Counted from the stretch's first letter, positions 1 through 8,414 are shown. The stretch is DNA of 64,000 bases from Paenibacillus ihumii (GCF_001403875.1 NZ_LN884299.1:620001-684000), one strand, 5' to 3'. Translations and numbers: made by a program. The notes: generated by a model not told the origin, from the letters alone.

Positions 1-620
1 TCTCGACGCGCAATGATGAGCCGGCCAAGGCAAGCCGGCCGTTTGATAAAGACCGGGACGGCTTCGTCATGGCCGAAGGCGCCGGCATCCTGATCCTGGA
101 ATCGTTCAGCCATGCCAAGCGGAGAATGGCCCGCATCTACGCCGAAGTGATCGGCTATGGGGCTACCTCGGATGCCTACCATATTGTCGCGACCCATCCG
201 GAAGGCATCGGGGCTTATCGGGCGATGAAGCTTGCGCTCAAGGAAGCGGATATCAAGCCGCAGGATGTGGACGTGATCAGCGCCCATGCCACGAGCACCG
301 AGGTCGGCGACTGGTCGGAGACAAAGGCAATTAAGAAGCTGTTCGGCGCGCATTCCGGCAGCATTCCAGTAACGGCCAACAAGTCGATGACCGGGCATAT
401 GCTGGGGGCGGCCAGCGCCGTCGAAGCCGTGGCCCTCGTCAAATCCCTGGAGCAAGGCATTATTCCGCCAACGATCAATCTGGACAATCCCGACCCGGCC
501 TGCGACCTGGATTACGTGCCTCACACGGCACGGCAAGCCAAGCTTCGCATCGGAATATCCAACTCCTTCGGATTTGGCGGCCATAACGCGGTGATCGTCT
601 TGAAGGCCCATGAGGAATAG
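1..620 (+). CDS. fabF: beta-ketoacyl-ACP synthase II, C-terminal part
   Basis: Condensing enzyme of type II fatty acid synthesis that elongates acyl-ACP with malonyl-ACP in the cytoplasm. The frame is open from base 3, so the 5' end lies outside the window and the active-site Cys region is missing. The visible part holds the two catalytic histidine motifs of the KAS II family: AHATSTEVGD, and NKSMTGHMLGAA with its conserved Lys and His. The C-terminal glycine-rich segment NSFGFGGHNAVIVLK is also present and matches the normal end of FabF. A bidirectional hairpin follows the stop and separates it from the convergent aldo/keto reductase gene. The identification is firm; only the exact paralogue (FabF versus a second KAS) is open. 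Confidence 0.93.
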   Translation, partial: STRNDEPAKASRPFDKDRDGFVMAEGAGILILESFSHAKRRMARIYAEVIGYGATSDAYHIVATHPEGIGAYRAMKLALKEADIKPQDVDVISAHATSTEVGDWSETKAIKKLFGAHSGSIPVTANKSMTGHMLGAASAVEAVALVKSLEQGIIPPTINLDNPDPACDLDYVPHTARQAKLRIGISNSFGFGGHNAVIVLKAHEE

Positions 621-648
621 CTTGCGATCCATAACGCTTAACATAATG

Positions 649-681
649 AAGCCCCGCCAGCACAAAGGCCAGCGGGGCTCA
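649..681. terminator. bidirectional hairpin between fabF and aldo/keto reductase
   Basis: Inverted arms agccccgc (650-657) and gcggggct (672-679) close a GC-rich stem between two convergent genes. There is no long T run, so it may act as a weak terminator or 3'-end stabiliser for both. Confidence 0.6.
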
Positions 682-693
682 TAGCATATCTCG

Positions 694-1587
694 TTATTCT
701 ACTAAATCAGCAGCGCTCGCGTTGGATGCCACCTGCTCCGGGCTTTTACAGCCGGGAATGACCGAGCTCACAATCGGATTCTTCAGGCACCAGGCCAGTG
801 CCCATTGCGCCATATCCACGCCTGCCGGCACTTCCTCCCGGCGGATTCGCTCGACCTCCTCCAGCTTGCGGCGAACCGCTTCGGCATCCTGCCGATGCCG
901 TACATCGGTCGCATCAAATTGTGCGCCCGGCTTATATTTGCCGCTCAAGAACCCGCTGGCCAGCGGAACGCGGGCAAGCACGCCGAGATCCTGTCGTTCG
1001 CAGGAAGGGAATACCCGCTCCTCCGGCACACGGTCCAAACGATTATATACGACTTGAATGACCTTGGAGTTGACCAGGCTTGACGCATCGGTCTGATGCA
1101 GATTATCATTGCTGCCGATCGAGGTGCCCAGATGGCGTATTTTACCGGCCTGAACCTGTTTATCCAGCATCGTCCACAATTGATCATTGTCGAACACTTT
1201 ATCCGGCCCCGAATGGAATTGATATACATCGATATAATCCGTTTTCAGCGCTTTAAGCGAGGCGTCCAGCTGCTTCAGGACATCCTCGGCGTCAAACACA
1301 TCTGTGCGGGTAAAACGCTCGTGAAAATGATGACCGAATTTCGTCGCGATGATCCAGTCCTCCCGCTTGCGCCGGCTCATGTAATCGCCGATAAACGATT
1401 CCGAGAGATGGTCGCCATAGCATTCTGCTGTATCAACAAGGTTGATGCCGCATTCCTGCCCTTTATCGAGGATAGCATCGACCTCCCCCTGATTGAACTG
1501 CATTCCCCACTCACCGCCAAACTGCCAGGTCCCGATGCCGATGACGGATACATTCAATTCTGTTTTGCCTAGTCTCCGATACTTCAA
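694..1587 (-). CDS. aldo/keto reductase
   Basis: Predicted NAD(P)H-dependent oxidoreductase of the aldo/keto reductase superfamily, a cytoplasmic (beta/alpha)8 barrel. The start is taken as TTG at 1587 (protein MKYRRLGKTEL, 297 aa) because AAGGAGGG lies at a good distance before it; the longer frame to 1626 has no ribosome site. The catalytic tetrad is visible: Asp in VDTAE, Tyr in ECYG, Lys in ATKFG and His in YQFHS. The C-terminal SSVIPGCKSPEQV matches the NADP-binding loop region (typically IPG). The substrate cannot be told from sequence. It is a single gene convergent with fabF. Confidence 0.88.
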   Translation of the reverse strand: MKYRRLGKTELNVSVIGIGTWQFGGEWGMQFNQGEVDAILDKGQECGINLVDTAECYGDHLSESFIGDYMSRRKREDWIIATKFGHHFHERFTRTDVFDAEDVLKQLDASLKALKTDYIDVYQFHSGPDKVFDNDQLWTMLDKQVQAGKIRHLGTSIGSNDNLHQTDASSLVNSKVIQVVYNRLDRVPEERVFPSCERQDLGVLARVPLASGFLSGKYKPGAQFDATDVRHRQDAEAVRRKLEEVERIRREEVPAGVDMAQWALAWCLKNPIVSSVIPGCKSPEQVASNASAADLVE

Positions 1588-1623
1588 CCTAATCCCTCCT
1601 TGAAAATATTCATGCCTAACCCC

Positions 1624-1780
1624 CATTGCCAGGCAAAGGGTAAAACAAGCCTTCTATTGTCTACAATGCCAAGCAAAGGGCCAACGAACCTTCATCGATC
1701 ACATTGCCAAGCATAGGAAGCAAACCTTCTACCGTTCACATTGCCAAGCATAGGGAACTAGTTTCTATTGTCCACATTGT
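1624..1780. repeat. degenerate tandem repeat, unit about 38 bp
   Basis: About four imperfect copies of a unit beginning attgccaagcatagg and ending cttctattgtcca follow one another with a spacing of 37 to 40 bp. The array fills the divergent gap between the aldo/keto reductase and the next gene. It shows no coding potential. Confidence 0.7.
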
Positions 1781-1881
1781 ACACTTGCGGGCGGGTCAAA
1801 ACAAATCCTAAGCAATTCAGCTATAATATATTTTAAATATGCAAGCACCCACGATGATTGCGAACTGAAAGGAGCATGGCC

Positions 1882-2568
1882 ATGGGAAAAAGAGCTCTTA
1901 TTGTTGGAGGCAGCGGACTCGTCGGCTGCAAGCTGCTCGATATGCTGCTGGAGGGGCGGCACTATGATGCTGTAACCGCCGTAGTCCGGGCTCCGCTTCA
2001 CCTTAAGCATCCCAAGCTTACGGAGCTTATCGTGAATTTTGACCAGCTGGAGCAATATGAGCAGCAATTTAGCGCTGATGACGTGTTCTGCTGCCTCGGC
2101 ACGACAATCAAGCAAGCCAAGACCCAGCAGGCGATGTACAGAATCGATGTCGAATATCCGCTGACCATCGCCAGGCTGGCACTGCAGCAAGGAGCAAGGC
2201 ATTTTCTGTTCATCAGCGCCATGGGGGCGAATCCAGCCTCCCGGATCTTCTATTCGCGGATCAAAGGCATTGCCGAGGGAGGACTCCGGCAAATGCCTTA
2301 TAACAGCCTGTCCATTCTCCGGCCCTCCCTGCTGCTCGGCGACCGCCGGGAATTCCGACTGGCTGAACGCTGGGCAGGAGCCTTCTTTCGGGCACTTCCC
2401 TTCCTGTTTGCGGGCCCTCTCAAAAAATATAGAGCAATCGAGGCGGAAACTGTTGCCCGTGCAATGTACCTAATGGCCATAGACAACCCTCAGGGAACGA
2501 CCGTATATTCATCCTGGCAAATTGAGCAATATGCCGCCGAACAGAAAGCGACCGTCCCATGGCGATAG
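1882..2568 (+). CDS. NAD(P)-binding oxidoreductase, TIP30/HTATIP2-like atypical SDR
   Basis: Small Rossmann-fold protein of 228 aa. Residues 1-12 carry the nucleotide-binding loop GGSGLVG. The middle has DVFCCLGTTIKQAKT and HFLFISAMGAN, followed by a Y-x-x-x-K type segment (YSRIKG), as in the TIP30-like atypical short-chain dehydrogenases. The catalytic reaction and substrate of these bacterial relatives are not established. The start was set at the ATG at 1882 because AAAGGAG ends seven bases before it; the ATG at 1876 is too close to that site. A TATAAT-like box lies at 1822-1827. The gene stands alone and divergent from the aldo/keto reductase. Confidence 0.8.
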   Translation: MGKRALIVGGSGLVGCKLLDMLLEGRHYDAVTAVVRAPLHLKHPKLTELIVNFDQLEQYEQQFSADDVFCCLGTTIKQAKTQQAMYRIDVEYPLTIARLALQQGARHFLFISAMGANPASRIFYSRIKGIAEGGLRQMPYNSLSILRPSLLLGDRREFRLAERWAGAFFRALPFLFAGPLKKYRAIEAETVARAMYLMAIDNPQGTTVYSSWQIEQYAAEQKATVPWR

Positions 2569-2586
2569 GCCAAAGAACGGTCGCTT
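2546..2586 (+). terminator. hairpin spanning the stop codon of the SDR gene
   Basis: Perfect 10-bp arms aagcgaccgt (2546-2555) and acggtcgctt (2577-2586) with a 21-nt loop containing the TAG stop. There is no clear T tail, so termination is less sure than the structure itself. Confidence 0.5.
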
Positions 2587-2673
2587 AAGTGCAGGGATAT
2601 CTCTTTAAGGGCATTAAGGGCTGCATCAATAACAACGTGACCCTGAGACTCACCTGTGTCCTATGTATAATCC

Positions 2674-2904
2674 CTAGGCTTTAATTGGTCTGCCTTCGCT
2701 ATCCTTGAAGCTGCCGACAGCAATGAGAATAAAGTCGATCAGCGTCCAAATTCCAAGCCCGCCGAGAGTAAGGAGCTGAATGATTCCAGTACCGATCTTG
2801 CCTACGTAGAAACGGTGAACCCCCAAAGAGCCTAAAAAGAAGGCTAGCAGCAACGCAGCTACAAACGACTTGTCACTTTTTTCTAAGACATTAAATTTTC
2901 TTAA
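2674..2904 (-). pseudogene. TM2-domain membrane protein with no usable start codon
   Basis: The open frame encodes a clear TM2-domain protein: KSFVAALLLAFFLGSLGVHR, then FYVGKIGTGIIQLLTLGGLG, then IWTLIDFILIAVGSF and a polar tail. These are two membrane helices joined by the family's G-x-HRFY-x-G turn. The frame runs stop to stop (TAG at 2905-2907) and contains no ATG or GTG before the domain; the N-terminal residues would be KFNVLEKSDK. A perfect AGGAGGG plus ATG (2980) sits 75 bp upstream but in another frame, and encodes only 16 residues. A small deletion near the start (for example loss of an atga repeat) would explain this. Use of an internal TTG cannot be excluded. TM2 proteins have no settled function. 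Confidence 0.6.
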
Positions 2905-3018
2905 CTAAATATCGGTATAGCACAGTCTATTAATTTGGTCTAGAAAAATATTTTATATAGTGAAATAAAATGATAGCCATGTTAATTATTCCCTCCTATT
3001 TCCTCATTTTGTTATTTT

Positions 3019-3750
3019 CTACCCCCCTCCAAGCTTGCGGATATACTCGAAATCGGGATGGACGACGAGATCGGATAAATAAGCGGAGGTCGTGCTTCCG
3101 GATCTTCTCCTCCCGTTCAAGGCTTGAATGATTCCCTCGGCAGAGCTAATCCCCAGCCCATGGCCGAAATATTGGTTATTGCCTAGTACAATGGCATTCT
3201 CCCCCTGCCATTCGGGCGTCTGGGGATCAAAATCCGGGTTCTCGAAATAAACGACGTCCCCGGCAGCAGCCTGCGGCGCACGGGTTAATTGCAGATTGCT
3301 GTCGTACTGCCAGTCGTAGAGCACAAGATTTCTAAAGTGTCTATTGAACGCACCTGCGCCAATCATGTCCAGCACGCCCTTGTATAGAATCACAACCATT
3401 GCTGTCGCACATTCCATAGCATACCTTGAGCCATTATGAACTATATCCGCGATGGCGTCCGAGGGCAGCGCCTCCTCCCTGAGCCGAAAGCCTCCGTTAG
3501 GCAGGCGGATCCAATACTGCTCATTGGCTCTCGAATTTTTGAAAGTCGCGAATTGGGCGCCTCCCGCATAGAAGTCCTTAGCAGCCTTAACAATCGCCGC
3601 TCTCAGGCCCAGCTCGAAATCCAGCTCCTGCGGCGAACGATAGACAAAAACAGCTGGACTCCGTCTTTTCTGATCCATGATGCCCCTGTATATTTCCGTT
3701 GTTACAAGCTGGCCAAGCCGGCCAGCCCCCATATTAAACGTAATAATCAC
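3019..3750 (-). CDS. tgl: protein-glutamine gamma-glutamyltransferase (spore coat transglutaminase)
   Basis: Bacillus-type Tgl forms gamma-glutamyl-lysine cross-links between spore coat proteins late in sporulation. The 243-aa length matches the family (about 245). Family signatures are present: GAQFATFKNSRANEQYW, the catalytic Cys in YAMECATAMVVI, LVLYDWQYD, YFENPDFDPQTPEWQGENAI and the C-terminal YFGHGLGI histidine motif. The start is GTG at 3750, nine bases after a perfect AGGAGGT, giving MIITFNMGAG. It is a single gene with its own upstream region. This gene is the best evidence in the window for a spore-forming host. Confidence 0.92.
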   Translation of the reverse strand: MIITFNMGAGRLGQLVTTEIYRGIMDQKRRSPAVFVYRSPQELDFELGLRAAIVKAAKDFYAGGAQFATFKNSRANEQYWIRLPNGGFRLREEALPSDAIADIVHNGSRYAMECATAMVVILYKGVLDMIGAGAFNRHFRNLVLYDWQYDSNLQLTRAPQAAAGDVVYFENPDFDPQTPEWQGENAIVLGNNQYFGHGLGISSAEGIIQALNGRRRSGSTTSAYLSDLVVHPDFEYIRKLGGG

Positions 3751-4198
3751 GGCCCTGCTACCTCCTAGGCGAATTACGCACAGTATATGCAGGGCAGGCG
3801 GATTCGTGCTTTTCTATCAAAAGCGTTATTTGCTTGCGTTCGGGCGCAATGGAAGCCACCGGGTGAATGTTACTTGCCGCGAATGCGCTTGATATGCATG
3901 ATACGCGTGATAAAGCTGTCTGGAGTTGAACATAATTTGCCTTCTCATAAATTTGGAAACTTTTATCCGGGAAAAGCGTCTAACTTATAGACCCGCGCAG
4001 GAATACTCCTTATTTGTAAAAAAAGCAGGAATAGACTTGCAAATTGGCGAATTTTGCATACTCAGGCTCGCTCCTTGTTCCAGATATTTGGAGCATTTAG
4101 CGAATTTTGATATAACCGGATGCGCCCATGTTGTGCTATCATGAACAAGCAGTAGTCTTAGAGACAGTAAACAACTTGGATGGTGGAAACAAAATATT
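3751..4198. other. intergenic, AT-rich upstream region of the acylation operon
   Basis: A 448-bp gap between divergent tgl and the MBOAT gene. It has no convincing ORF, RNA gene or hairpin. It must hold the promoters of both neighbours, but none can be assigned with confidence. Confidence 0.5.
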
Positions 4199-5392
4199 AT
4201 GATTTATACAGACTGGATTTACTGGCTGTTCGTGCTCGTGGCTGTCGTCACGTACCACATTATGCCGCACCGAATCAGACCCTGGGTACTGTTCGCCGCA
4301 GGCGTCACCTTTTATTACTACTACGCAGGCTCCTATCTGTTCCTGCTGCTGGCGGAGGTCGTTATAGCGATTCTTATCGTCAAGGCCGCAGCCAAGTGGA
4401 GTAAACGCTGGATTTACCCCGCTGCGATCATCGGGGTCATTCTCGTGCTCGGTTATTTCAAGTATACGAATATGCTGCTGGATACGCTGAATGATTTGTT
4501 CGCCTTCATGCAGCAGCCCTTCTTCCCCAAGGCGGAGCAAATCGTCCTTCCTTTAGGGATTTCTTATTTTACTTTCGAGCTCATTCATTATTTGGTTGAA
4601 CGCAAGCGTGGAAATTTGCCGGAGCATAGACCGGAAGGACTTCTGTCCTTTATCTTTTTTTTTCCGACGATGGTCGCCGGTCCGATTAAGCAGTTCCAGG
4701 TGTTCTACCCGCAGCTCAAGGCGAAATTCCATATCGACCACATTCTGGTCGGGGTGACCCGGATCGGGTTCGGTATGTTCAAAAAGCTGGTGCTGGCCGG
4801 TTCAATCGATCTGCTCGCCCAGCCGGTATACTCCAAGGCGGGAATTGCCGGGGCCGATACCGGAACACTGTGGATCTCGCTGATCGCCTATACGTTTGTC
4901 ATTTACTTTGATTTCTCAGGCTACTCGGACATTGCGATCGGTACAGCGCGCCTGTTCGGCATCGTCATTCCGGAGAACTTCCGGTTCCCATACCTTGCCC
5001 GCAGCATTGCCGAGTTCTGGAACCGGTGGCATATCTCGCTTGGCTCCTGGCTTACCCGCTATGTGTATTTCCCGCTCGGGGGCAGCCGCGTTCCGGCCCC
5101 AAGGGTCTACCTGAACCTGATGGCTACGATGACCGTATCCGGGCTCTGGCACGGAGCAGCCTGGAATTTCGTCGTCTGGGGAATGTTCCACGGAGTCATG
5201 CTGTGCATCCATCGCTTCCATGTGAAGCAGATCAAGCCGAAATTAAAGCCCGTTCCCAAATGGCTGAAGCCGGGAACGACGTTAATCGCCATTCTGATCA
5301 CCTTCTTCGGCGTCACCATCAGTCGGGTGTTCTTCATCCTGCCGATCGTCGACGGATGGGATCTCATGCTGCGATTGCTGGGCTTACGCTAA
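4199..5392 (+). CDS. MBOAT family O-acyltransferase (AlgI/PatA type)
   Basis: Polytopic membrane-bound O-acyltransferase of 397 aa that passes an acyl group from the cytoplasmic side across the membrane for modification of a surface polymer. Family marks are in order: LPLGISYFTFELIHY, FFPTMVAGPIKQF, FDFSGYSDIAIG, FWNRWHISLGSWLTRYVYFP with the first conserved His, and SGLWHGAAWNFVVWG with the catalytic His. The YFPLGG segment is typical of AlgI-like enzymes rather than of DltB. It starts at ATG 4199 with a weak ribosome site. Two genes follow at short spacing: an SGNH-type protein and a DltX-like microprotein. No dltA or dltC homologue is in the window, so the acyl donor is unknown (acetyl-CoA is the usual donor for AlgI types). 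Confidence 0.88.
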   Translation: MIYTDWIYWLFVLVAVVTYHIMPHRIRPWVLFAAGVTFYYYYAGSYLFLLLAEVVIAILIVKAAAKWSKRWIYPAAIIGVILVLGYFKYTNMLLDTLNDLFAFMQQPFFPKAEQIVLPLGISYFTFELIHYLVERKRGNLPEHRPEGLLSFIFFFPTMVAGPIKQFQVFYPQLKAKFHIDHILVGVTRIGFGMFKKLVLAGSIDLLAQPVYSKAGIAGADTGTLWISLIAYTFVIYFDFSGYSDIAIGTARLFGIVIPENFRFPYLARSIAEFWNRWHISLGSWLTRYVYFPLGGSRVPAPRVYLNLMATMTVSGLWHGAAWNFVVWGMFHGVMLCIHRFHVKQIKPKLKPVPKWLKPGTTLIAILITFFGVTISRVFFILPIVDGWDLMLRLLGLR

Positions 5393-5423
5393 AATAGCTT
5401 AGAACGAAAGTGAGGATTTATTG

Positions 5424-6584
5424 ATGCCTAATTTATTCATGAACAAGACGGTTACCGTCATGATGGTCTCGCTTGCCATTGCAGGCTTGATCGGAATTAG
5501 CGACGGAGCAAGCCCGATTGTCAATCATATGCAGGAGGATGTCGTAACCCATGCCAAAAAGGAGCTGCGCGTGCCAGCTTACGACTCCATCGTTTATACG
5601 CCGCTGTGGATTGAATATTTAAAGCAGCAGCCTGATGACGGGAAGCAGGTCGTCGGCTTGTTCGGACCTTCCACTGTCTACGGCACGACCGTAATGAAAG
5701 GGGCCAACACCTCTGCCGGCGTGCTTCAGGTTCATCTCAAGGACAAACGCGTCCTCAACATGGGGCTTACGGGCGGCAGATTTACGGAGACTTATGCCGT
5801 GCTCGCCTCGATGATTGACGAAGTCGATTATGTCGTCTATGAGATCAACTACGGGATTGCCGTCGTCTCGGATAACGAGCCTAACGTTACTGTGTACCCG
5901 TCTCTCATAACGAAGCTCGATCAGAATATTCCGCGGAGCTGGCTGAACGATTTTCCAGATAAGAATCGCCAGTCGCTTCCAAGCGACATCCATAACTGGG
6001 CCACGTCCAACTTCCTTAGCAAATGGACGCTGTACCATGATCGCGACGTCATCAGCTACAAGCTGTTCAAGACGCGTACCCCGATGGAGAAAATCCGCCG
6101 GGAAATCAAAAAAGAGCAGGACAAGAAGAATGGCGTGACGCCAAGCTACGCACCGATGTACACGGCATACGAGAAAATGCAGGACAAACATAAGGAAGAG
6201 ATCAACAATCACTTTAAGCAGCTCTACGTATGGAACAAGCCGTTTGACAAAGACAGCAGCTTCGGCCTGTTCATGATCGGGAAGACCCTGGATCTGCTGC
6301 AAGAGCACAACAAAAAGGCCGTCTTCTATTCCGCTCCGCTGGATAAGGAGCATATCAACAAGAAGAAGCTGTTGAATTGGGAAGACTACAACAAAGTAAT
6401 GGGAGCCTACCAGGAGCTGATCGAATCCAGGGGCTATACGTACATCGAGTTCAACAAAGGGACGAATAACACGATCCCGCATAAATTTTATCGCGATCCG
6501 TCCCATATGCTGGATGAAGGCAATAAAATGTTCGGCGAAATTCTCTATAAGAAGTTGACACAATATGGAATTACAAACTCGTAG
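5424..6584 (+). CDS. SGNH-like exported acyltransferase partner of the MBOAT protein
   Basis: A 386-aa protein with an N-terminal signal anchor (residues about 8-25) and an extracellular domain. SGNH-hydrolase blocks can be read: the nucleophile Ser in LFGPSTVYGTT, the oxyanion Gly block NMGLTGGRF, and the C-terminal Asp-His pair in DPSHMLDEGN. Such proteins receive the acyl group and place it on the polymer, as DltD, AlgX/AlgJ or PatB do; this one lacks the DltD-type GSSE motif. The start is ATG 5424, seven bases after TGAGGA. It lies 31 bp after the MBOAT gene, and its end overlaps the next gene. The target polymer (teichoic acid, peptidoglycan or exopolysaccharide) cannot be told. Confidence 0.78.
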   Translation: MPNLFMNKTVTVMMVSLAIAGLIGISDGASPIVNHMQEDVVTHAKKELRVPAYDSIVYTPLWIEYLKQQPDDGKQVVGLFGPSTVYGTTVMKGANTSAGVLQVHLKDKRVLNMGLTGGRFTETYAVLASMIDEVDYVVYEINYGIAVVSDNEPNVTVYPSLITKLDQNIPRSWLNDFPDKNRQSLPSDIHNWATSNFLSKWTLYHDRDVISYKLFKTRTPMEKIRREIKKEQDKKNGVTPSYAPMYTAYEKMQDKHKEEINNHFKQLYVWNKPFDKDSSFGLFMIGKTLDLLQEHNKKAVFYSAPLDKEHINKKKLLNWEDYNKVMGAYQELIESRGYTYIEFNKGTNNTIPHKFYRDPSHMLDEGNKMFGEILYKKLTQYGITNS

Positions 6585-6750
6585 CGCCAAGCTTGCCAGA
6601 ACAAAAGCCAATCGCCTCAGTCATCGTGTCGGCCGAGCACTGATGATGCTGGGGACAGCCATCGGCGGAGCCATCGTCATTATAGCGATCGTTATAGGAA
6701 TCTTGTTCTTCTCCGGCGAGACGCAGGAATTTATTTATATGAATTTCTAA
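6565..6750 (+). CDS. DltX-like single-span microprotein with C-terminal acyl-shuttle motif
   Basis: A 61-aa protein with a basic N-terminus, one transmembrane helix (about residues 27-50) and the C-terminal hexapeptide FIYMNF. This fits the F-x-Y-x-x-F end of DltX. In the Dlt pathway the tyrosine of that motif accepts the acyl group from the MBOAT protein and hands it to the serine of the extracellular transferase. The gene overlaps the SGNH gene by 20 bp and ends the operon before a strong terminator. It would be missed by length filters. What is seen is the motif, the helix and the position; the shuttle role is inferred from DltX. Confidence 0.8.
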   Translation: MELQTRSAKLARTKANRLSHRVGRALMMLGTAIGGAIVIIAIVIGILFFSGETQEFIYMNF

Positions 6751-6811
6751 GAGAAAAATCAGGAGTAATCTAGTTCGGGCTTCTTACATGTAAATTATTT
6801 GTGCTATATAG

Positions 6812-6858
6812 ATAATGGGCTTGCCCTGCTCCTTTTCGAGCAAGGGAGCCCATTTTTT
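6812..6858 (+). terminator. rho-independent terminator of the acylation operon
   Basis: Arms aatgggct and agcccatt, extended by an imperfect inner stem around a cttttc loop, are followed by TTTTTT. It lies 62 bp after the microprotein gene. Confidence 0.85.
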
Positions 6859-6869
6859 ATTACAGATTA

Positions 6870-7140
6870 GCTAGTTTGGTCATTCGTTTAGTATGGACAT
6901 TCGCTTAGTTGGTCATTTGCCTAGCCGCGGTTCCATTGCAAATATCGCAAGTAATATAGATCTCAGGGACATTGGCAATATGGCGAGTGCGGCGAATATG
7001 GCGAGGACCTGAAGGCGTGAGGGCGCGAGGCGGCAAGTTCACGAGTGCAGCGAGGGCGTGAGGGCGTGAGGACGCGAGGACGCAAGTACACGAGGGCATG
7101 AGTCGACAAGTTCACGAGTGCAGCGAAGGCGCCGGTATGG
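6870..7140. repeat. degenerate tandem repeats
   Basis: Two arrays lie side by side. The first (about 6875-6925) has three copies of a roughly 18-bp unit like ttggtcattcgtttag. The second (about 6990-7140) is built from gagggcgtgag/gaggacgcgag words and contains a 20-bp direct repeat, caagttcacgagtgcagcga, at 7034 and 7107. No gene is supported here. Confidence 0.65.
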
Positions 7141-7164
7141 CAAGGGCGGCTAATAAGGCGAGAT

Positions 7165-7305
7165 ATCTAGATGCATTTCATACAGTTAGTTTACCGATTT
7201 TTGCTGAGTTAGCGGCGACGAACTGCAGAACCTACTGTTATTTTGGGGTTTCTATGGCGATTCAACCCAATTCAGCCAAACTAACTGCATGATCTACATT
7301 TAGCA
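7165..7305. repeat. imperfect inverted-repeat element
   Basis: The left arm atacagttagttta (7180-7193) pairs with aaactaactgcat (7278-7290), and the sequence between is non-coding. The layout resembles small palindromic dispersed repeats of Paenibacillus genomes. No second copy is in the window, so dispersal is an inference. Confidence 0.45.
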
Positions 7306-7424
7306 CGATGACTTTTTAATAAAGAAGGCTAACTAGTTGTATAAAATGCATTCAGCACCCCCATTTATCCTAAAAAGACCAATAACAGGCCTAAAACTTC
7401 TAAGTAAACTAACATTCCTTAGCG

Positions 7425-7680
7425 AATGAATGTCCCGCCATACGCACCATCTCCGCACACATGCATTCACATGCACATTCCCCCCAGGCATCAATCATGC
7501 CTAGACACAAGCATACCTTCACAAAAACGCCATGTACTACATGCCTCGCACAAGCCATGCACGTACATACTCATACGCACTATCCACACACACATGTATT
7601 CCCTGCATATACTTGCTCAAGCACACACATGCCGGTGCACACGCATGTCTAGACACATGCACGCCCCATGCACAAACAAA
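7425..7680. repeat. ACA/CATGCA low-complexity stretch
   Basis: Many short words such as acacatgcac and cacatgca follow each other. The frames are open because stop codons are rare in this composition, and would encode His/Thr-rich peptides. No ribosome site or domain supports a gene. Confidence 0.6.
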
Positions 7681-7693
7681 GATACCTAACAAA

Positions 7694-8379
7694 CTACATA
7701 AACCCCTTATCCAACCCGTCGAATCCCTGTTTCGTTAATTCATAGTAAAAAATGCGTTGTCCTGTCCCACGATGGACCGGCTTTAACCAACCCTTCCGGC
7801 ATAGCCGCTTCAAGTGGCCGATCGCGGTACGATGATTGATCGAGAAATACTTTGCGACATCGATGGGACGAATCGGTCGAGCTAGAAAGATCGCATAGCG
7901 AATGATCTCTTGATCAGCGAAAAAATCCGTTCCACCTGCTTATTCACCGATTCGAATCGACTCAGCACCATACGCAGCAAGTAAATGCAGATATCCGGCC
8001 GATGAGCCACATCATCATAAGCGAAAGAAATCACTTGAAATCCCATACCAGCTAAGAATGCTTCACGATTGAGTTCGTTGCAATATTTTTTCCGATCCAT
8101 ATTGGTGACATGCTCGCCAAATCCTTTAATTTCGATCAATAGCCGACGGATCCCCGGATCAAAGACATAATCGGCAAAATACGACCTCCCGCGCCAATCG
8201 AGCACTTCATATTCAGGATGAAGACCGTCAAAATCTCCTTTTTAGGGCCACCAGACATTCTCCGCAAAAAGGATTTCACCATGTCCATGCCCTCTCTCCA
8301 GCCGATTCCTTCGTTCACCCGTTCGCCGTCCCAAATGACCCTGAATAAAGGCGGCGTGCGCTCCCTTAAAACTTACCAT
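7694..8379 (-). pseudogene. broken DUF559-like endonuclease/winged-helix gene
   Basis: AGGAGGAG stands 11 bases before an ATG at 8379 that opens MVSFKGAHAAFIQGHLG. The frame meets TAA at 8242-8244 (after ENVWWP), continues without change as KGDFDGLHPEYEVLDW and FADYVFDPGIRRLLIEIKG, and then shifts at a run of six T (7920-7925 on the + strand). The other frame then carries RYAIFLARPIRPIDVAKYFS and INHRTAIGHLKRLCRKGW, up to a TAG at 7694. The middle part shows an Asp...Glu-x-Lys pattern (FDPGIRRLLIEIK) like PD-(D/E)XK or DUF559 nucleases, and the end looks like a winged helix. One TTA-to-TAA change and one missing T would restore about 228 codons. Family naming is tentative; the lesions are read directly. 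Confidence 0.72.
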
Positions 8380-8414
8380 CCTCAAACAACTCCTCCTATA
8401 CAACTAAACTTTTA

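Noticed and set aside
5619-6611. 330-codon frame on the minus strand
   Set aside because: It lies fully opposite the SGNH-like gene, and codon phase explains the absence of stops.
7098-7292. 64-codon ORF
   Set aside because: It crosses a GA-rich repeat and a palindromic element, with no ribosome site and no similarity that I recognise.
7426-7738. His/Thr-rich small ORFs
   Set aside because: They come from ACA/CATGCA low-complexity DNA open in several frames at once, with no ribosome site.
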